DNA of 64,000 nt from Nonomuraea africana (GTDB lineage: Bacteria > Actinomycetota > Actinomycetes > Streptosporangiales > Streptosporangiaceae). Made by a program: the position numbers and the translations under genes. Under the pieces are notes generated by a model. It did not search any database and was not told the DNA's origin. It saw nothing but the letters and a program-made list of their open reading frames with translations. This document shows, in pieces, positions 61,199 through 64,000 of the stretch; position 1 is the stretch's first letter, and each line of letters opens with the position of its first letter. Location of the stretch: the NCBI RefSeq assembly GCF_014873535.1, contig NZ_JADBEF010000001.1:9052001-9116000 (forward strand), in the 5' to 3' direction.

Positions 61199-62484
61199 GA
61201 CGTCTTCTTCTTCGCCTGATCGGTCCAGAAGGCGTCCCAGGCGCTCAGCACGTCCGCGACCGTCTTGTCACCGGTCAGCAGCGACTGGATGTCCTTGTCC
61301 GCCGTCTGCTGCCACTCGCTCCAGCCGGGGTAGTCGACCGGCCTGATGGTGATCATCTGCTTGTCGTCCTGCTGGGCGTCCAGATACGCCTTCCAGGCGC
61401 CCTGAGAGAACTCGGGGTCCTGCTGGGCGGCCGTGCTGATCGGGATGAGCGAGTTGCCCTTGGCGAACGCCGTGCTCTGCGCGCTCTCGCTGAGGAACTG
61501 GACGAGCTTGACCGCCTCGGTCTTGTGCGTGCTGAAGGACGTCACGCCCCAGCCCGCGTACCCGACGGGCTGCAGCGCGTACCCGCTCGGGCCCTTGGGG
61601 ATCGGGGCGGTGCTCCAGCCGTCCTTGGGGATGCCGCTCTCCCTGACCGTCTTGATCACTTCGGGATCCTGGATGAGCATGCCGGTGACGTTGGAGGTGA
61701 AGCCCTGCACCATCTCGGGGAAGCTCCACGAGACCGAGTCGGCGGGGGAGGCCTCCTTGAACAGGCGCAGGAACAGGTCCATGGCCTGCGCGGCCTCCGG
61801 CGTGGACCAGATCGTCCCGCCGTCCTTCAGGAAGAACGACTTGGCCGGGTCCACCTTGTCACCGTTGAAGGCGCTGACGATCAGGACGGCGTAGTCGAAG
61901 CCGCCCTTGCCGCCGCGGAAGGAGTAGCCGTAGCGTCGCTTGCCCTTGTCGGTCAGCTTCTTGGCGGTGTCGTAGACCTCCTGCCAGGTGGCCGGCGGCT
62001 GCGCGACGCCGGCGTCGCGCAGCCAGTCCGACCGGTAGAAGAGCACCTTCTCGTAGAAGCCGTAGGGGATGAGGTACGGCTTGCCGCCCACCTCGACGGC
62101 CTTCTTCCTGGCCAGGTCGGTCAGCCCGGTCCAGCCGGACCAGCTCTGCACCGGAAGCTCGGCCAGCCAGCCGTTGTTGGAGAAGGACTTGGCGGTGTGG
62201 TCGCGGACCTCGAGGACGTCGATGCCCTTCCTGGTCTGCAGCACCTGGGTGATCTTCTGGTCGGCGTTCTCCAGGGGCGGCGAGATCAGCTCGACCTTGA
62301 TCCCGGGGTTCTGCCGCTCGAAGTCGGCGAGCAGCTTCTTGATCAACTTGGTGCGGTCCGGGCTGGTGAGGCTCTCGATCATGCGCAGCCTGACCGTGCC
62401 CTCGGCGTCGTCGGAACCGCAGCCGGCCACGGTCATGGTCAGCACGCCGGCCAGCAGGAGGGCGAGCCTGTGGGGTCTGGTCAT
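61195..62484 (-). CDS. sugar ABC transporter substrate-binding lipoprotein
   Basis: The 429-aa protein has a lipoprotein signal with lipobox TVAGC (Cys22), then a family 1 solute-binding fold (FERQNPGIKVELIS, NGWLAEL, YLIPYGFYEKVLFYRSDWL, GYAGWGVTSFS). It captures the sugar outside the membrane. It is first of the operon; a LacI-type operator lies 23 nt upstream of its start at 62507-62520, and a LacI gene begins at 63798. Confidence 0.95.
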   Translation of the reverse strand: MTRPHRLALLLAGVLTMTVAGCGSDDAEGTVRLRMIESLTSPDRTKLIKKLLADFERQNPGIKVELISPPLENADQKITQVLQTRKGIDVLEVRDHTAKSFSNNGWLAELPVQSWSGWTGLTDLARKKAVEVGGKPYLIPYGFYEKVLFYRSDWLRDAGVAQPPATWQEVYDTAKKLTDKGKRRYGYSFRGGKGGFDYAVLIVSAFNGDKVDPAKSFFLKDGGTIWSTPEAAQAMDLFLRLFKEASPADSVSWSFPEMVQGFTSNVTGMLIQDPEVIKTVRESGIPKDGWSTAPIPKGPSGYALQPVGYAGWGVTSFSTHKTEAVKLVQFLSESAQSTAFAKGNSLIPISTAAQQDPEFSQGAWKAYLDAQQDDKQMITIRPVDYPGWSEWQQTADKDIQSLLTGDKTVADVLSAWDAFWTDQAKKKTS

Positions 62485-62506
62485 GGTCTCCCCAGGAGTG
62501 TTCCGT

Positions 62507-62520
62507 TGACAGCGCTGTCA
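62507..62520. promoter_or_regulatory. LacI-type operator TGACAGCGCTGTCA
   Basis: A perfect 14-bp palindrome with the central CG typical of LacI-family sites, at the promoter of the sugar ABC operon. A near copy lies at 63306-63319. Confidence 0.75.
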
Positions 62521-62565
62521 CAGCGTTGAATGACGGGGATGCTACACGGAGCCATCCGTGAGCCG

Positions 62566-63735
62566 TCAAGATGTCGCGAGCGCCTCGGCGAGATCCGCGA
62601 CGAGGGTGTCGGCGTCCTCCAGCCCCACCGAGAGGCGAACCAGTCCCACCGGAATCCCCATGGTGGCCCGCACCGACTCCTGCGTGGTGAGCGCGGGCGC
62701 GCTGACCAGGCTCTCGAATCCGCCCCACGAGACGCCGATGCGGAAGTGGCGCAACGCGTCCACGAACCTGGCCACCTCGGTGATGTCCTCGGTGTCGAGC
62801 TCGAGGCTGAAGACGCTGGAGAAGCCGGTCATCTGCGCGCGGGCGAGCTCGTGACCCGGATGGCCGGGCAGACCCGGATGGTTGACCGCGCGGATGGCGG
62901 GGTGCTTGACCAGGAACTCCGCCACTCTCAGACCACGTTCCTGGTGCGCAGGCATGCGGACGGGCAGGGTGCGCAACCCCTTGATCGCCTTGGCCGCCTC
63001 GTGGGCCGACAGCGCCGCGCCGTACAGCTGGTACTCGGTCAGCGCCAGCGGCCTGATCAGCCGGGAGGGCCCGGCCACGACACCGCCGACGAGGTCGCTG
63101 TGGCCGCCGATGTACTTCGACAGCGAATGGACGACCAGGTCGACGCCCATGGTGAGCGGCTTCTGGAAGATCGGCGTCGCCCAGGTGTTGTCCATCACCG
63201 TGGTCAACCCCCGCCCGCGCGCCCACCCGGCGAAGGCGCGCAGGTCGATGACCCCGTAGCGCATGTACGACGGCGACTCCAGGTACAGCACGCGGGACCG
63301 AGTTGTGACAACGCTGTCAAGCACGGCAGGATTATCGGTGTGCACCGTCGTATGCGAGACCCCGAATTTCTCCAGGTAGCGGAGGAACTGGGTGGTCGGG
63401 CCATAGACCGCCCCCACCACGATCACCTGGTCGCCCGCCGAGACCAGCGAGGAGATCGTCGCCGCGATGGCGCCCATCCCGGACGCGAAACACTTGGCCC
63501 GCTCCGCCCGCTCGAGCGCGGCGATCTTGCGCTGGAGCACGTCCACGGTGGGGTTGGTGCCACGCGAGTAGACGTAGTTCTCGTCCTCGGCCGCCAGGCC
63601 GTCGGCCAGCGCGTTCGCTGTGGGGAAGGTGAACAGGGAGTTCTCGAAGACCGGCGGGTTCACCGCGCCCGACATCCAGGGCTCGTCCTCGCCGTACCGG
63701 CCGCAGATCCAGCTGTCGTCGATGTGTTCGTACAT
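62566..63735 (-). CDS. Cys/Met-metabolism PLP enzyme (gamma-synthase/lyase type)
   Basis: The 389-aa protein has the family's markers: YSRGTNPTVDVLQRKIAALE, the PLP-ring stacking region SGMGAIAA, and the PLP-Lys in VVHSLSKYIGGHSD. Members make or cleave cystathionine, methionine or related thioethers. Here no sulfur-pathway genes adjoin; it lies between the sugar operon and a divergent LacI regulator, so it may use a different substrate. A LacI-like site lies inside the gene (63306-63319). Confidence 0.9.
   Translation of the reverse strand: MYEHIDDSWICGRYGEDEPWMSGAVNPPVFENSLFTFPTANALADGLAAEDENYVYSRGTNPTVDVLQRKIAALERAERAKCFASGMGAIAATISSLVSAGDQVIVVGAVYGPTTQFLRYLEKFGVSHTTVHTDNPAVLDSVVTTRSRVLYLESPSYMRYGVIDLRAFAGWARGRGLTTVMDNTWATPIFQKPLTMGVDLVVHSLSKYIGGHSDLVGGVVAGPSRLIRPLALTEYQLYGAALSAHEAAKAIKGLRTLPVRMPAHQERGLRVAEFLVKHPAIRAVNHPGLPGHPGHELARAQMTGFSSVFSLELDTEDITEVARFVDALRHFRIGVSWGGFESLVSAPALTTQESVRATMGIPVGLVRLSVGLEDADTLVADLAEALATS
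63306..63319. promoter_or_regulatory. second LacI-like site, intragenic
   Basis: TGACAACGCTGTCA differs from the perfect palindrome at 62507 at one position and is 799 nt from it, inside the PLP-enzyme gene. It could be an auxiliary looping site or chance. Confidence 0.4.
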
Positions 63736-63797
63736 GGCTGCGCACGGTACAACATGGTCCGGGACGTGCGCTCGGGCACCCCGGAGAAGGGATGGGG

Positions 63798-64000
63798 ATG
63801 AACCGCCGACGAACCACGATGGCCGACGTCGCCCGGCACGCCGGGGTCAGCCTCAAGACGGTCTCCCGGGTGGTGAACCAGGAGCCCCACGTACGGCAGG
63901 ATCTGGTCCGGCGCGTCCAGGGCGCGATCACCGCGCTGGGGTTCCGGCGCAACGAGGCCGCCAGCCGGTTGGCGCGCGGCGGCTCGGTCCTCACCCTGGG
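63798..64000 (+). CDS. LacI-family regulator, 5' end only
   Basis: The ATG at 63798 (GGAGAAGGG upstream) begins MNRRRTTMADVARHAGVSLK with TVSRVVNQEP, the LacI helix-turn-helix, followed by the hinge region ALGFRRNEAASRLARG. The frame is open to the window edge, so the ligand domain is outside. It is divergent from the PLP-enzyme gene and likely represses the sugar operon via the palindrome at 62507. Confidence 0.9.
   Translation, partial: MNRRRTTMADVARHAGVSLKTVSRVVNQEPHVRQDLVRRVQGAITALGFRRNEAASRLARGGSVLTL

Overview
This window looks like chromosome from a high-GC actinobacterium. Codons are strongly GC-biased, GTG starts are common, and the gene families are typical of the group: SARP/AfsR-type regulator, SigE-type and ECF42 sigma factors, STAS/PP2C partner-switching proteins, PrsW, spore-associated-protein-like secreted protein, and ABC sugar operon without its own ATPase. 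A filamentous member such as a Streptosporangiaceae (Nonomuraea-like) genome is my best guess; the genus is inference. I saw no rRNA, tRNA, CRISPR array or prophage, so this is an accessory, fast-evolving arm-like region.

Layout. 1-5 kb: 5' end of an AAA/LuxR regulator, an epoxide-hydrolase-like protein that has lost its catalytic residues, a 4-TM membrane protein, a frameshifted DUF1269 gene, arginine deiminase and a MarC protein. 5-14 kb: small secreted protein, TPR protein, IS5-type stub, a GlxA/AraC regulator flanked by a ~135-bp inverted leader repeat that feeds a cupin gene on one side and a spore-associated-protein-like gene on the other, NAD synthetase, a repeat-rich secreted protein, and a SigE-type sigma factor translationally coupled to an MltG-like protein. 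14-20 kb: SARP-type AAA regulator, a paralogue of the 4-TM protein, methyltransferase, STAS protein. 20-27 kb: a complete IS200/IS605-type element (tnpA, tnpB) followed by a gene graveyard (P450, TetR, FUSC, PP2C, bioD and bioF remnants).

27-36 kb: TetR plus AhpD-like pair, a VOC/YCII/ECF42 sigma operon, an arsenical-type operon (45-aa Cys peptide, Cys-capped flavoprotein, MFS exporter, ArsR), and a Ser/Thr kinase fused to a WD40-like propeller. 36-44.7 kb: FtsX/LolD-type ABC exporter convergent with its likely two-component system, FBP zinc protein divergent from a TetR, secreted HNH nuclease, DinB-like protein, and a copy of the 3' end of the SARP locus. 44.7-59 kb: AraC/MFS pair, a second YCII/ECF42 cassette, winged-helix/MFS pair, PrsW protease, orphan histidine kinase, MFS, serine hydrolase, broken LysE gene, an intact epoxide hydrolase and a MerR regulator. 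59-64 kb: sugar ABC operon (binding lipoprotein plus two permeases), a Cys/Met-type PLP enzyme, and the start of a LacI regulator whose probable operator lies before the ABC operon.

The genes work mostly as small regulator-plus-effector modules. Several are duplicated inside the window (epoxide hydrolases, 4-TM proteins, ECF42 cassettes, SARP 3' segment), and at least twelve genes are broken, so duplication, transposition and decay are the main themes.
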